A stretch of DNA of 64,000 nt from a virus. Below are positions 14,977 to 23,250 of this stretch, piece after piece. The position numbers and the translations under genes are program-made. The stretch is taken from the IMG/VR virus record IMGVR_UViG_3300036715_001368, positions 62,001 through 126,000 of that record; one strand, 5' to 3'. The notes below the pieces were generated by a model. The model made no database searches. It was not told the DNA's origin and saw nothing but the letters and a program-made list of their open reading frames with translations. Within the stretch, counting starts at the first letter, position 1; each line of letters starts with the position of its first letter.

Positions 14977-15308
14977 GCGGCGAGCAGGGTCCGGCACTAA
15001 CGCAGATGGAGTTCAAGGGCGATGACTTCGATGTCGCGGAGAAGATAGCTCGCCGGCTTGGGTTCAAGCAGACGGCCTACACATCGTCGTCGGCTCTCTG
15101 GGGTCTGTTCTGTCTTCCAGATCGACCGACCCAGAACAGAGGGTGCATCATCAAGACGAAGGAGCTCGGCATGCTCTTCGTCCAAGATGTCGAAGACATG
15201 CTGCTCGATCCACAGTCCCTCAAGCCGGCAGAGGTCGAAGTGGTCAGGCACGAGAAGCCTCAGTCACTTCCCATGTTCGATGGCCCTGGGAAAAAGTACG
15301 AGTACTGA
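14973..15308 (+). CDS. Hypothetical protein, 111 aa
   Basis: A GTG start in a GTGA overlap. Alpha/beta sequence (FDVAEKIARRLGFKQ, GLFCLPD, GCIIKTKELGMLFVQD), no recognised family. Confidence 0.6.
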   Translation: MSGEQGPALTQMEFKGDDFDVAEKIARRLGFKQTAYTSSSALWGLFCLPDRPTQNRGCIIKTKELGMLFVQDVEDMLLDPQSLKPAEVEVVRHEKPQSLPMFDGPGKKYEY

Positions 15309-15309
15309 C

Positions 15310-15732
15310 ATGGACAAGAAATACAAGGAGTGGATCGCGGCCTACCTGGCTCGCGAGAAGTACGCCGTTCTTGGAAAGTGTCGCCCTGCCGTCGAAGAAA
15401 TGGTGAAGGTCTTCCCCGAGCTGAAGATCGTCAAGGGACACGTAGACGTGCCGCTTTGGCCAAAAGACTCGCGTCGTGGCCACTGGTGGCTGGAGACAGA
15501 AGCGGGGACGATTGTCGATCCGACAGAGTCGCAGTTTCTGTCCATCGGTCGGTACATCCCATGGGTGCCCGGTGAGAAGGTTCGCGTCGGGCGGTGCATG
15601 TACTGCGGAGATCAGATCTGGGCAGCAATGATGTCTTTGGACACGGCTCCTCCGCACCAGAGCTTCTGTGACAACAACGGCAAGTGCTTCAAGGCGTTTG
15701 CTGAAGACATGGGCGAGAGCGTAACGGAGTAA
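15310..15732 (+). CDS. Hypothetical protein with C-terminal four-Cys zinc site, 140 aa
   Basis: The ATG lies one base after the previous stop. The middle has the pattern GHWWLETEAGTIVDPTESQF, which I associate with small phage proteins of unknown function. The end has RCMYCGDQIW and later FCDNNGKCF, a four-cysteine site. Confidence 0.65.
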   Translation: MDKKYKEWIAAYLAREKYAVLGKCRPAVEEMVKVFPELKIVKGHVDVPLWPKDSRRGHWWLETEAGTIVDPTESQFLSIGRYIPWVPGEKVRVGRCMYCGDQIWAAMMSLDTAPPHQSFCDNNGKCFKAFAEDMGESVTE

Positions 15733-15743
15733 GGAGAGCGAAC

Positions 15744-16016
15744 ATGAGGATCGAGACGAACGGAATCAGCGTGTGGAAAGCCGGGAACCATCGGGTCAAG
15801 GTGGAGCTGGTGGAGAACAAGAGTCCGACCGAGGACTACTCGGGACCGAACGCCAGAATCATGGACCAGAAGGGTGAGATCGACGCCTTCGTCTACAACT
15901 GCACGGCGCTCCAGGGTCGATTCGTGAAGGGCGAGAAGGTCGCGTTCTTCTTGATGTCGGTCGATCCTCACGGAGTCATCGAGATCGGCGACAAGATCCC
16001 GAAGGCGGCCTGGTAA
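15744..16016 (+). CDS. Hypothetical protein, 90 aa
   Basis: Strong AAGGAGAGCGAAC leader. Strongly beta (HRVKVELVENK, FVYNCTALQGRF, KVAFFLMSVDPHGVIEIG), so probably a small barrel. The family is unknown. Confidence 0.65.
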   Translation: MRIETNGISVWKAGNHRVKVELVENKSPTEDYSGPNARIMDQKGEIDAFVYNCTALQGRFVKGEKVAFFLMSVDPHGVIEIGDKIPKAAW

Positions 16017-16031
16017 CCAAGGAGAGCGTCG

Positions 16032-16214
16032 ATGAGAAGGCTACCAGTCCTCATGGATGAGGAAATGCTTGCGGTGAACACCGACGACATGAAGCGTCTG
16101 ATCGAAGTGGTCGACAGCTTCTTGAGGACGACCGCGAAGAAGTGGTCGGACAAGGAGCGCTGGCCGTATATGCGGATCCTTCAGACCCTGAAGAGGACGA
16201 GCGGAGATGGTTGA
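16032..16214 (+). CDS. Small hypothetical protein, 60 aa
   Basis: CAAGGAGAGCGTCG precedes the ATG. The product is a single long amphipathic helix with flanking basic residues. Unknown family; overlaps the next gene by 8 bases. Confidence 0.6.
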   Translation: MRRLPVLMDEEMLAVNTDDMKRLIEVVDSFLRTTAKKWSDKERWPYMRILQTLKRTSGDG

Positions 16215-16611
16215 TTTCAACAAGCTGCTCCGGGAGAAGCTCGGCCCCGAGAAGTACGCTCAGATGGAGCGCAAGAAGGAGTATCTCGCCAAGGAGAAGA
16301 AGAGTCACCGTGACATGAGCGATGACGAGTTGATCGTCACTGCTTTGCACGACTGGCACAACTGCTCCTGTACGTGCGACGTTGGAGCTGCCACCGAGTA
16401 TCCAGAAGGAACGAAGAGAGGGCATGTCAACGGCTACAACAAGTACGACTGCGTGTACGAGGCAGCCTTGGTCTTCAGGCTGTTGCCTGAGTTGATCATC
16501 CGACTCATGCGCGACTCGGATCACTTCAAGCACTTCGTCGACCAGCTCGCCGCGGGCGAGACTATCAAGTGTCCAATGACGAACTGCACCGGCTATGTGG
16601 AGCTGCCGTGA
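16207..16611 (+). CDS. Cys/His-rich hypothetical protein, 134 aa
   Basis: It contains ALHDWHNCSCTCDVGAATEY and, at the end, IKCPMTNCTGYVEL, so one or two metal sites are likely. No family is recognised. Confidence 0.65.
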   Translation: MVDFNKLLREKLGPEKYAQMERKKEYLAKEKKSHRDMSDDELIVTALHDWHNCSCTCDVGAATEYPEGTKRGHVNGYNKYDCVYEAALVFRLLPELIIRLMRDSDHFKHFVDQLAAGETIKCPMTNCTGYVELP

Positions 16612-16919
16612 AGCCGTTCGAAAAGATGCTGCGGCTCACCTTGGATCTCTATGAGCTCGAAAAGAACGGCAAGAGCGACGGGCCCGAAGGAGACGCCATC
16701 AGAGATCAAATGGACGGACCTTGTGGTTGGGGCGGCCCAGCGTCGAAAGACGGTCTGCTGACCGACCGAGAGAAGGAGCTGCTGTCGAAGGTATCGTCAG
16801 CGCTTCGTCGAATCGTAGATGGCGACACGTGCCCATGCAAAGAAGGAACGGTTCGACAGTGCAAGATGTTCAGCTGTGGCTGCTTGCACTGCGACAAGTG
16901 CGAAAGATCGTTTGGTTGA
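16608..16919 (+). CDS. Cys-rich hypothetical protein, 103 aa
   Basis: GTG start in a GTGA overlap. The C-terminal third (TCPCKEGTVRQCKMFSCGC, then HCDKCERS) holds eight cysteines, enough for two zinc sites as in RING- or treble-clef-like modules. The exact fold cannot be told by eye. Confidence 0.6.
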   Translation: MKPFEKMLRLTLDLYELEKNGKSDGPEGDAIRDQMDGPCGWGGPASKDGLLTDREKELLSKVSSALRRIVDGDTCPCKEGTVRQCKMFSCGCLHCDKCERSFG

Positions 16920-16938
16920 GCAAGACAAGGAGAAGACG

Positions 16939-17625
16939 ATGAGCAAGGACAAGAAGACGGAAGAGAAGAGCGACGAGGCGGTCCGCATTGTGGCGCTGTC
17001 CGCAGTGGTGGACGTCACCCGCGAGGACCTCGAAAAGGCGCCGAGCGATAGAGCGCTCACGCTCGTAGAGAAGTCGAAGAACCTCGTCTTCCACGGCAGT
17101 GTGAAGGACATGAGCCCGGTGGAGAAGGTGCGCGCATTCGTTCTGGTGACGCGTCTTGCCAACGCTCTCGATCGTCGCAAGAAGGTTCTCCGCAAGGAAG
17201 TCGACGAGATGCTCGCCGAGAACGCTCCCACACTGAGTGATCGCGAGGTTCGACTGGAGGCTGGCGAAGGCTTCGCCGCGGTCAGCAAGAACGGCAGCTA
17301 CGGAAAGAAGGTCCTCAATAGGGACCGAGCCATTGCTCTCCTCAAGAAGAAGGAAGAGGAGACGGGGAAGCCGCTCGTCGGCACGTGCATGGTTATCCCG
17401 GAGCCACCGCCTCCGTACTTCTCACAGGAGAAGTTCGAGGCGCTCGTCACACTCGGCATCCTCAAGGCTGATGATGTCAGTGAGTGCATGGACGACGTTC
17501 CCGTCTCGACAACGGTGACGGTCGACTGCGACGAGATCTATGATGTGGCGATCGCCGGGGCAATCCTCGGGCCCGACCTCGCCGTGAAGAAGGCGCTGAA
17601 GAAGGGCAAGAAAGAGTCGCTGTGA
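16939..17625 (+). CDS. Hypothetical protein, 228 aa
   Basis: AAGGAGAAGACG precedes the ATG. Charged N-terminus, then helical segments (EKVRAFVLVTRLANALDRRK) and a proline run (PEPPPPYF) before a second domain with VTVDCDEIYDVAIAGAIL. A basic C-terminus suggests nucleic-acid binding. I do not recognise the family. GTGA overlap with the next gene. Confidence 0.65.
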   Translation: MSKDKKTEEKSDEAVRIVALSAVVDVTREDLEKAPSDRALTLVEKSKNLVFHGSVKDMSPVEKVRAFVLVTRLANALDRRKKVLRKEVDEMLAENAPTLSDREVRLEAGEGFAAVSKNGSYGKKVLNRDRAIALLKKKEEETGKPLVGTCMVIPEPPPPYFSQEKFEALVTLGILKADDVSECMDDVPVSTTVTVDCDEIYDVAIAGAILGPDLAVKKALKKGKKESL

Positions 17626-17942
17626 GCCAGCAACCGAGCAGAGTCGACAGGGAGCCGTTGGTGCATGTCCTCTTTGAGGCATGTCCGACGCGCGAGATCA
17701 CGCAGGTTCCCTGTCCGAACTTCGGCGCCACCGGAGATTGTGACTCGTGCATGTTCGCGTGGGACTCGCTCGCGATCACTCTCTACGATGCGTGCGTCGA
17801 GCTCGAAAAGAGGCGCTCGAAACATCGACGCCTCGCACTCGCAGCAAGTAGACACGCGAAGGCAGCCGTCGAGCAAGACAATCCATCCAAGGAAGTCCTG
17901 GCGGAGTTGAACAAGAAGCCAGATGGCGAAGACGGTTCGTAG
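17622..17942 (+). CDS. Hypothetical protein, 106 aa
   Basis: GTG start. Four cysteines in the N-terminal half (FEACPTREITQVPCPNF and DCDSCMF), then a long basic helix. Possibly a zinc-binding nucleic-acid protein; unproven. Confidence 0.6.
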   Translation: MSQQPSRVDREPLVHVLFEACPTREITQVPCPNFGATGDCDSCMFAWDSLAITLYDACVELEKRRSKHRRLALAASRHAKAAVEQDNPSKEVLAELNKKPDGEDGS

Positions 17943-17975
17943 TTGGTACTACTGTGTGGAACGGAGAAGATCATC

Positions 17976-18161
17976 ATGGATGCAAACCAGCTCGAATCGG
18001 TCTCGTGCACGAACTGTGGCAAGCACTTCAAGTTTCCGGTGGGAACGCTCACGGCCGCCGGCAAGTCGAACTTTCGGTGCACTGGATGCGCAACGTCCAC
18101 GCTCGAGGCCAACGTGCAGACGCACGCGCAATCTGGAAAAAAGCTCCTCACCGAAGGATGA
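17976..18161 (+). CDS. Small zinc-ribbon protein, 61 aa
   Basis: CTNCGKHFKF and FRCTGCATST form a classical CxxC/CxxC zinc ribbon about 24 residues apart. Such ribbons occur in nucleic-acid-binding phage proteins. TTGGTACT, possibly promoter-like, lies at 17943 just upstream. Confidence 0.65.
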   Translation: MDANQLESVSCTNCGKHFKFPVGTLTAAGKSNFRCTGCATSTLEANVQTHAQSGKKLLTEG

Positions 18162-18167
18162 CCTGGA

Positions 18168-18632
18168 ATGACAGCCAAGTCGTGCAAGCACTGCGGTACC
18201 GTCCTCTTGATGTGCGACTACTCGTCCACCGAGTGTTCTGACTGTCGAAAGGAGGCCAAGAACGCCGGGGTCGCATGTGGAAAGTGCAACGTTGTCTTTA
18301 CGGCCAAGAACATGTCTACGGTCACGGTGCGTGCCCAGTCAGCAAGTTCTGCCAGCCACAGAACGCACAAGGTTCGGTACTGTTCTGAGTGCTTCACAAA
18401 GGTCGAGGCCGGACTCTCGAAGCAGTCGTCGAGCCAAGAGAAGGTCATCGCAGATGCGGTGAAAGCAAGGGCCGACCGAGTCAAGCAGGTCAGGCGCGAC
18501 AAGAGAAAGTCGAAAGCAGAGTCGGAAGGAGTGCCGCCAGTCCAGCCAGACATGCCAAGGCGTAGACACACCGAGTCAGCTTCGACTAGCAATGGAGACG
18601 ATGAGCTTGGGGCATGTGATCGAAGGCAATAA
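18168..18632 (+). CDS. Multi-zinc-knuckle protein, 154 aa
   Basis: The pairs CKHC, CSDC, CGKC and CSEC occur in the first 85 residues, enough for two zinc sites; the C-terminal half is basic and Ser/Lys-rich (VKQVRRDKRKSKAES). It overlaps the methyltransferase gene by 32 bases. Probably nucleic-acid-binding. Confidence 0.65.
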   Translation: MTAKSCKHCGTVLLMCDYSSTECSDCRKEAKNAGVACGKCNVVFTAKNMSTVTVRAQSASSASHRTHKVRYCSECFTKVEAGLSKQSSSQEKVIADAVKARADRVKQVRRDKRKSKAESEGVPPVQPDMPRRRHTESASTSNGDDELGACDRRQ

Positions 18633-19383
18633 GAACTGGGAAGTGGTGAAGGCAGACAGCACTGTCTTCCTGAAGACACTTCCCAATGACACGTTCGACG
18701 CGTGCATCACGGATCCTCCGTACGACAAGAAGACGCACAAGGGCGCTCGCAGCGTTGCGAAGAAAGGCAAAGGTACGCGCGTTCACGCCATCGACTTCGA
18801 TTCGCTGAAGAACGTCCAGTTCGTACACGAGCTGCTGCGCGTCACGCGTCGATGGGTCTTGGTGTTCTGCCCACTGGAGATGTTCGGTCTCTACCAGCAG
18901 GCGGTTGGAGAGAAGCAGTGGATCCGAGCTGGTGTCTGGGACCGTGTCGATGGAGCACCACAGCTATCCAGCGACCGACCGGCCCAGGCCGCAGAAGGTA
19001 TCGCCATCATGCACAAGCGCGTAAAAGGTGGCGGCTCCATGCACTGGAACGCGCACGGTAAGCGTGGCATCTGGCGTCATGGAGTGGAGCGCGTCGAGAG
19101 GCTGCATGAGACGCCGAAGCCAGTGTCGTTAATGCGCGAGCTCGTTCAGGACTTCACCGACCAGGGAGAGCTGGTCTTGGATGCGTACGCCGGTTCGTCG
19201 AGCACTGGTGTGGCCTGCCTCCAGCGTGGACGTCGGTTCTTCGGCATCGAGCGGGATGCTGAGGGTAAAGACTACGTGCAGACGTCACGAACGCGGCTCC
19301 AGGGCATCGACGAGGGCCTGTCGTTCAGCCAGAAAATGGCTGGATGCCGTTCGGTGAAGCAGCAGCTGCTCTTCCAAGAATGA
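18601..19383 (+). CDS. DNA (adenine-N6 or cytosine-N4) methyltransferase, DPPY type
   Basis: Catalytic motif IV ITDPPYD comes first (about residue 40), and the AdoMet-binding motif I LVLDAYAGSSSTGVAC lies near the C-terminus, followed by RFFGIERD; this order is typical of beta-class amino-methyltransferases. At 260 residues it is a complete solitary enzyme with a short recognition region. No restriction endonuclease is adjacent, so protection of phage DNA from host restriction is the likely role. GGAGACG precedes the ATG at 18601; an ATG at 18592 is also possible. It is followed by a 231-base spacer. Confidence 0.88.
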   Translation: MSLGHVIEGNKNWEVVKADSTVFLKTLPNDTFDACITDPPYDKKTHKGARSVAKKGKGTRVHAIDFDSLKNVQFVHELLRVTRRWVLVFCPLEMFGLYQQAVGEKQWIRAGVWDRVDGAPQLSSDRPAQAAEGIAIMHKRVKGGGSMHWNAHGKRGIWRHGVERVERLHETPKPVSLMRELVQDFTDQGELVLDAYAGSSSTGVACLQRGRRFFGIERDAEGKDYVQTSRTRLQGIDEGLSFSQKMAGCRSVKQQLLFQE

Positions 19384-19614
19384 GTGCAATTCTGACGCGG
19401 TGACGCAGTTTTGTGCGCGCAGTTCGCGCAGTCTGGGCCGGAAGGGCACGGTAGCGGGACACCGCGTGCTTGCGCACGAGTCGCTGGCGCGGTACCTTAC
19501 TGCAAGCACTGGCGCACTTATGGGTGTACCTACGAACTTTCTTCCGGCACCCTCTCTCCTCACCTTCCCTCAACGGGGCCCCCAAGAACATGACGACGAG
19601 CACGGGAGAGATGG
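19384..19614. other. 231-base noncoding spacer before the replication block
   Basis: No convincing gene is seen. It holds a small CGTGC/GCACG hairpin near 19465, a weak half-match to the 14-base palindrome (GCAAGCACTGGCG near 19502), and a CT-rich stretch GGCACCCTCTCTCCTCACC resembling leaders at 39921 and 58252. It probably contains the promoter for the replication genes. Confidence 0.4.
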
Positions 19615-20445
19615 ATGCAGTGGAAAGTCCGAAGGCCAGAGGAACGAATTGTGCCAACCCATGAAACGCTTCGAGATTCGAACGTACTCGACGGAGCGTT
19701 TCGCACGTATGTGTGGCTCCTCACGGAGCAAGAGAATGGGAGCATCGACTTCGAGGGTCACGCAGTAGCAAGAGGTATCGGCCTCTCCAAGCTGCGCGAT
19801 CAGGTAGAGCAGCTAGAGAGAGCAGGTCTTGTCGTGTTGAATCGAGTCGACAGCGTGATGGAAGTGCAGCTCACCAATCCGGTGGCGCTGTATCAGTCGC
19901 GTCCACCGACTGTGTTCAATGACACCCGCGATGAGCTCTTGGCATCGCTCTCGCAAAGTAGTGCCGAGCGGTCCAAGGCCGTGGATGAGCGAAGAGCTGC
20001 CAAGCCGTTTCGGAAAGGAATGGACAGGGAGGACGAAGAGAGGCCGAGGAAGGACCCGAAGTTCAGCTCACATACGCTCTACGGTCACTGGAAGGATGCA
20101 TGGAGTCGTTCGTTCCCGACCGTCGAGATCGTCAAGTGGGACATCCAGAGCATGTCCATCGCGAAGAACCTGATCGCGAGGATCGGTCCTGACAGAGCTA
20201 CGAAGCTGGTGGAGCTGACTATCGAGAACTGGACGTCCATCACTCGACGACACAACTTTCGAGGGTACCCCACGATTGGCTGGTGCTTGAAGTTCCTGGA
20301 CTCGATCGGTCAGGAGCTTCTCTCGGGTCAGAAGATCGGAACAGACAGAGTTTCCAACGATTCCAGAACGAGGGCCCTCAACAAGGGCGAATATGATGAA
20401 CGCGGTGCGACAGGAGAAAAAGACGTTGGGTGGGGTGACGGCTGA
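19615..20445 (+). CDS. Replication-initiator-like winged-helix protein
   Basis: The N-terminal 90 residues look like a winged helix (ARGIGLSKLRDQVEQLERAG followed by strands). The C-terminal part (GPDRATKLVELTIENW and GYPTIGWCLKFLDSI) resembles the helicase-recruiting regions of DnaD or lambda O-type initiators. It lies directly before a DnaC-like loader and DnaB-like helicase, as initiators do in many phages. The assignment rests on context and general layout. Confidence 0.5.
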   Translation: MQWKVRRPEERIVPTHETLRDSNVLDGAFRTYVWLLTEQENGSIDFEGHAVARGIGLSKLRDQVEQLERAGLVVLNRVDSVMEVQLTNPVALYQSRPPTVFNDTRDELLASLSQSSAERSKAVDERRAAKPFRKGMDREDEERPRKDPKFSSHTLYGHWKDAWSRSFPTVEIVKWDIQSMSIAKNLIARIGPDRATKLVELTIENWTSITRRHNFRGYPTIGWCLKFLDSIGQELLSGQKIGTDRVSNDSRTRALNKGEYDERGATGEKDVGWGDG

Positions 20446-21106
20446 GCGACCGGTGGTCGTGCGCCCGGCTCGTCCTCTGACCCAAGAGGACCTGGTGCTC
20501 ATGCGGCTACCGGAACGCTACTGGTCCGCCTCGTTCGACGGCATCTCCGAAGGGAAACACAAGCGAATCGTCGGCAAGTACGTTCAGCGCATCCAGGACG
20601 CCATGAGTCGTGGCTTCGGCCTCTTGCTCTGGGGTGCGAACGGCACCGGGAAGACCAGTGCGGCCGTCGTGTGCGCAAAGCATGCCCGTCGCAATGGCTT
20701 CACGACCCTGTTCATTCGAGCTGCGGACCTTCTGCGTTCGGATGTGAACAAGACCTACTTCGACGCTACTCGCACGCAGACAATCCTTGATCGAGCTAAG
20801 GCTGTGGACCTACTGATCGTGGATGACCTCGGTAAGGAAGGTCACCCCGGTACCGGGTACATGGCCGGCTATGCTACCGACCTGTTCGAGGATCTTGTCA
20901 GGGATCGTTCGAGTCGACTTCGGTCGACGATCTTCACGACCAACATGACTCCCGCTGACATTCAGAAAGGGGGCGAGGACGGCATCTACAAGAAGTCGAT
21001 GGCCCACGTCCTGAAGGCCTCCACCCTTGCAGTAAAGGTTGAAGGTGACGACCGCCGCAAGACGGAGGTCGACGAGCTGTCGGCCGCACTGTCTGGCGAC
21101 GAATAG
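20393..21106 (+). CDS. DnaC/IstB-like helicase loader ATPase
   Basis: AAA+ motifs are clear: Walker A GANGTGKT (about residue 82), Walker B LLIVDDLGKE and a sensor-I-like STIFTTNM. The short N-terminal segment would contact the helicase. At 237 residues it matches the DnaC family. The gene overlaps the initiator-like gene by 53 bases and ends just before a strong terminator; the DnaB-like helicase comes next. It should load helicase at the phage origin. Confidence 0.88.
   Translation: MMNAVRQEKKTLGGVTAERPVVVRPARPLTQEDLVLMRLPERYWSASFDGISEGKHKRIVGKYVQRIQDAMSRGFGLLLWGANGTGKTSAAVVCAKHARRNGFTTLFIRAADLLRSDVNKTYFDATRTQTILDRAKAVDLLIVDDLGKEGHPGTGYMAGYATDLFEDLVRDRSSRLRSTIFTTNMTPADIQKGGEDGIYKKSMAHVLKASTLAVKVEGDDRRKTEVDELSAALSGDE
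20850..20860. repeat. GTACCGGGTAC, exact palindrome-family site
   Basis: Exact match to GTACCNGGTAC in the loader gene, read as G-T-G-Y. Confidence 0.6.
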
Positions 21107-21122
21107 TCTCAAAGAGAGGGTC

Positions 21123-21164
21123 TCAATGGCCTCGTGGTTCGCTCCACGGGGGCCATTGATTTTT
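21123..21164 (+). terminator. Rho-independent terminator
   Basis: TCAATGGCC pairs perfectly with GGCCATTGA; an inner CGTGG/CCACG stem closes a TTCGCT-type loop, and five T follow. It lies 16 bases after the loader stop and divides the initiator/loader unit from the helicase unit. Confidence 0.85.
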
Positions 21165-21172
21165 GGTACTGT
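21163..21172 (+). promoter_or_regulatory. Candidate extended -10 element (TTGGTACTGT)
   Basis: It sits directly on the T tract of the terminator and 48 bases before the helicase start. It matches TGnTAnnnT and shares TTGGTACT with 2733 and 17943. No -35 box is seen. Confidence 0.35.
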
Positions 21173-21219
21173 GAGCGACCCTCACTGACGCAGAGCAATG
21201 GACGAAAAGGCAAAGACAC

Positions 21220-22545
21220 ATGGATCTCGATAGGGGCACCGTGGCAGCAGCGCTGAAGGAAGGCGCGGACTCGGTGAAATTCGTCAAGCGGTACCAGCTT
21301 GGCGGGAAGTACTTGAAGGGGGACGCTTCGCTTGCTTGGCGAATTGTCGAGCGGCACGTTTCTGAGTTCAACGACATTCCTACGTTGCAGGTCATCCAGA
21401 AAGAGGTTCCCAGCTTCCAGCTACCGGAAGAAGAGATCGACAAGCTGGAGTACTACGTTTCTGAGCTTCGCTACCGCGACCGTCAGGAGAGCTGGAACAG
21501 GCTCGGACCAGACATTGGGAACCTGGTGGTGAAGCAGAAGGATTTCGAGAAGGCGACCCATCGAATCAAGTCCTTCTTGCGTGAACAGGAAGAGAAAGAG
21601 CTGGTTGATCGCCAGATGGTCCGATCGCTCTTCGATATGACGCCGCTGGTGCGACAGAAGTACTTGGACATGAAGGAAGGGAAGATGGGCGTTCCGTTTC
21701 CCTGGTCCAGGATGAACAACATCACGCTTGGTGCGGAGCCTGGCGACAACACCGGATTCTTCGGACGACTGGGGATGGGCAAGACCCACGCTCTACTGCT
21801 TTCATGTCATCACGCATGGAAGTATGCCGGGTCCAAGACCCTCTTCGTCTCGCCAGAGATGAAGCAGATCTCGCTTGCGCAACGAATGTTTGCTTATGAC
21901 CTTCGCCTTCCACATGGACTCGTTCGTCGTGGCAAGCTCGATGAGTTCACGGAGACGAAGTTCTTCGAGGAGCTCGACAAGTTTGCCTCGATGGATGGCA
22001 TTTACATCGTCGACGACTCGTTCAGGATCACGCTCGACCTGCTCGAGGCCGCCATCGATCATGTGCGACCAGACATCGTCTATGTCGACGGTGTCTACAT
22101 GGTTCTCGCGGAGCGCGGTCTCAATCAGAAGGAGAACGCGGACGCCGTAGCTGTTGGCCTGAAGATGATTGCCAAGAAGAAGGCAGTGCCGATTGTTTAC
22201 TCGTCACAGTTCAATCGGACAGTGCAGAAGAACGATCCGTCAACGTTCACGGCAGAGGGTGTCGGCATCTCGGATCATTTCGGCTGGTTCGCCGACAACA
22301 TGTTTGCACTGATCCAGACGGACGATATGAAGGCAGACCGAGAGATGGTCTTCAAGGCCATCAAAGCTCGCGAGGCAAGCGGAGACGATGAGGTTCGCGT
22401 GAAGTGGGATTGGGAGCACCAAGACTTTTCGCAGTGCGGAGACGAAGAGAAGGGCAAGTTCCAGGATGCGGACTACCAGGCTTACGGTGGCCAGGGAGCG
22501 CCGACCAACGACCAGCCAGGACCAGATGACGATCTACCCTTCTGA
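21220..22545 (+). CDS. dnaB: DnaB-like replicative helicase
   Basis: The C-terminal RecA-type domain has Walker A GRLGMGKT (about residue 188), Walker B DIVYVDG and a Gln/Asn-bearing strand VPIVYSSQFNR. The N-terminal 150 residues are helical, as in the DnaB primase-interaction domain. At 441 residues it is a full-length hexameric helicase. The protein ends in DDDLPF, like the SSB C-terminal tip, which is unusual for a helicase. Loader upstream and primase downstream complete the replisome set. Confidence 0.88.
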   Translation: MDLDRGTVAAALKEGADSVKFVKRYQLGGKYLKGDASLAWRIVERHVSEFNDIPTLQVIQKEVPSFQLPEEEIDKLEYYVSELRYRDRQESWNRLGPDIGNLVVKQKDFEKATHRIKSFLREQEEKELVDRQMVRSLFDMTPLVRQKYLDMKEGKMGVPFPWSRMNNITLGAEPGDNTGFFGRLGMGKTHALLLSCHHAWKYAGSKTLFVSPEMKQISLAQRMFAYDLRLPHGLVRRGKLDEFTETKFFEELDKFASMDGIYIVDDSFRITLDLLEAAIDHVRPDIVYVDGVYMVLAERGLNQKENADAVAVGLKMIAKKKAVPIVYSSQFNRTVQKNDPSTFTAEGVGISDHFGWFADNMFALIQTDDMKADREMVFKAIKAREASGDDEVRVKWDWEHQDFSQCGDEEKGKFQDADYQAYGGQGAPTNDQPGPDDDLPF

Positions 22546-22573
22546 GGTAGCGACAGGAGCAAGGAGCAAGGAC

Positions 22574-22921
22574 ATGGCACTGATCACGATCGACTTCGTA
22601 GCAATGAACGACGATAGGGGAGAAACGGAACTCCTTGCCAGAGTGCGTTGGCCGTTCCTTCCTCGAACTGGCGAGACAGTCGTTCTGAGAAGTCTTCGTG
22701 TGAAGGCTGACGAAGAGAAGGAGCTCGACGAGCAGAGAACGGAAGACGTCATGTTCGTGGTCGAAGACATTCAGTACAGCGCCGACGCGCATTGGACGAT
22801 TGGTCGTACCAAGGAAGGTGTCGAAGCGGAGCCGCAGGAGGAGTACGACGTCGAAATTTTCCTGGTGTTGCCACCGGAGTCGCGCAGCTGGACTGGGCTT
22901 CAGCGTACGGAGACGACGTGA
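22574..22921 (+). CDS. Hypothetical protein, 115 aa
   Basis: The leader AGGAGCAAGGAC is the genome's common binding site. Mostly beta (ALITIDFVAMN, TVVLRSLRVKAD, YDVEIFLVLPP), so a beta-barrel or sandwich is likely. Located between helicase and primase; the role is unknown. Confidence 0.65.
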   Translation: MALITIDFVAMNDDRGETELLARVRWPFLPRTGETVVLRSLRVKADEEKELDEQRTEDVMFVVEDIQYSADAHWTIGRTKEGVEAEPQEEYDVEIFLVLPPESRSWTGLQRTETT

Positions 22922-23250
22922 TGAGTCGCGAATCGTATGTGTACAAGGACGAGATCATCTGCGGCATGTGTGCCCGTGATGTCTTTGCGAAGCTAGATCC
23001 TAAGGGATGCGCAGATGACACTGGTGACTCTGACACGTATCCACAGGAGATGCCCACCCCGCTCGGAGCCTCAGACTGGCTTATGCATTGCGAGTGGTAC
23101 TGTTACTTCTTCGGCAATGCGTTGACCGAACGGGGCCGTCAGATCGCCATCCAATCCATGTGTCGGCGGCTGAAGGAGGCTCAAGCAGCAACAGCGCGTC
23201 ATCGACGCATAACGAATCAAGGATGGCTCTCCGATGGCCCGGATTCCTGA
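22921..23250 (+). CDS. Cys-containing hypothetical protein, 109 aa
   Basis: TGATG-coupled. IICGMCARDVF with later Cys residues suggests a zinc site; the C-terminal half is a basic helix. It overlaps the primase start by 17 bases. Confidence 0.6.
   Translation: MSRESYVYKDEIICGMCARDVFAKLDPKGCADDTGDSDTYPQEMPTPLGASDWLMHCEWYCYFFGNALTERGRQIAIQSMCRRLKEAQAATARHRRITNQGWLSDGPDS

Noticed and set aside
19400-19768. Plus-strand open frame across the 231-base spacer
   Set aside because: Ser/Arg/Pro-rich with no binding site, and it overlaps the better-supported initiator-like gene in another frame.
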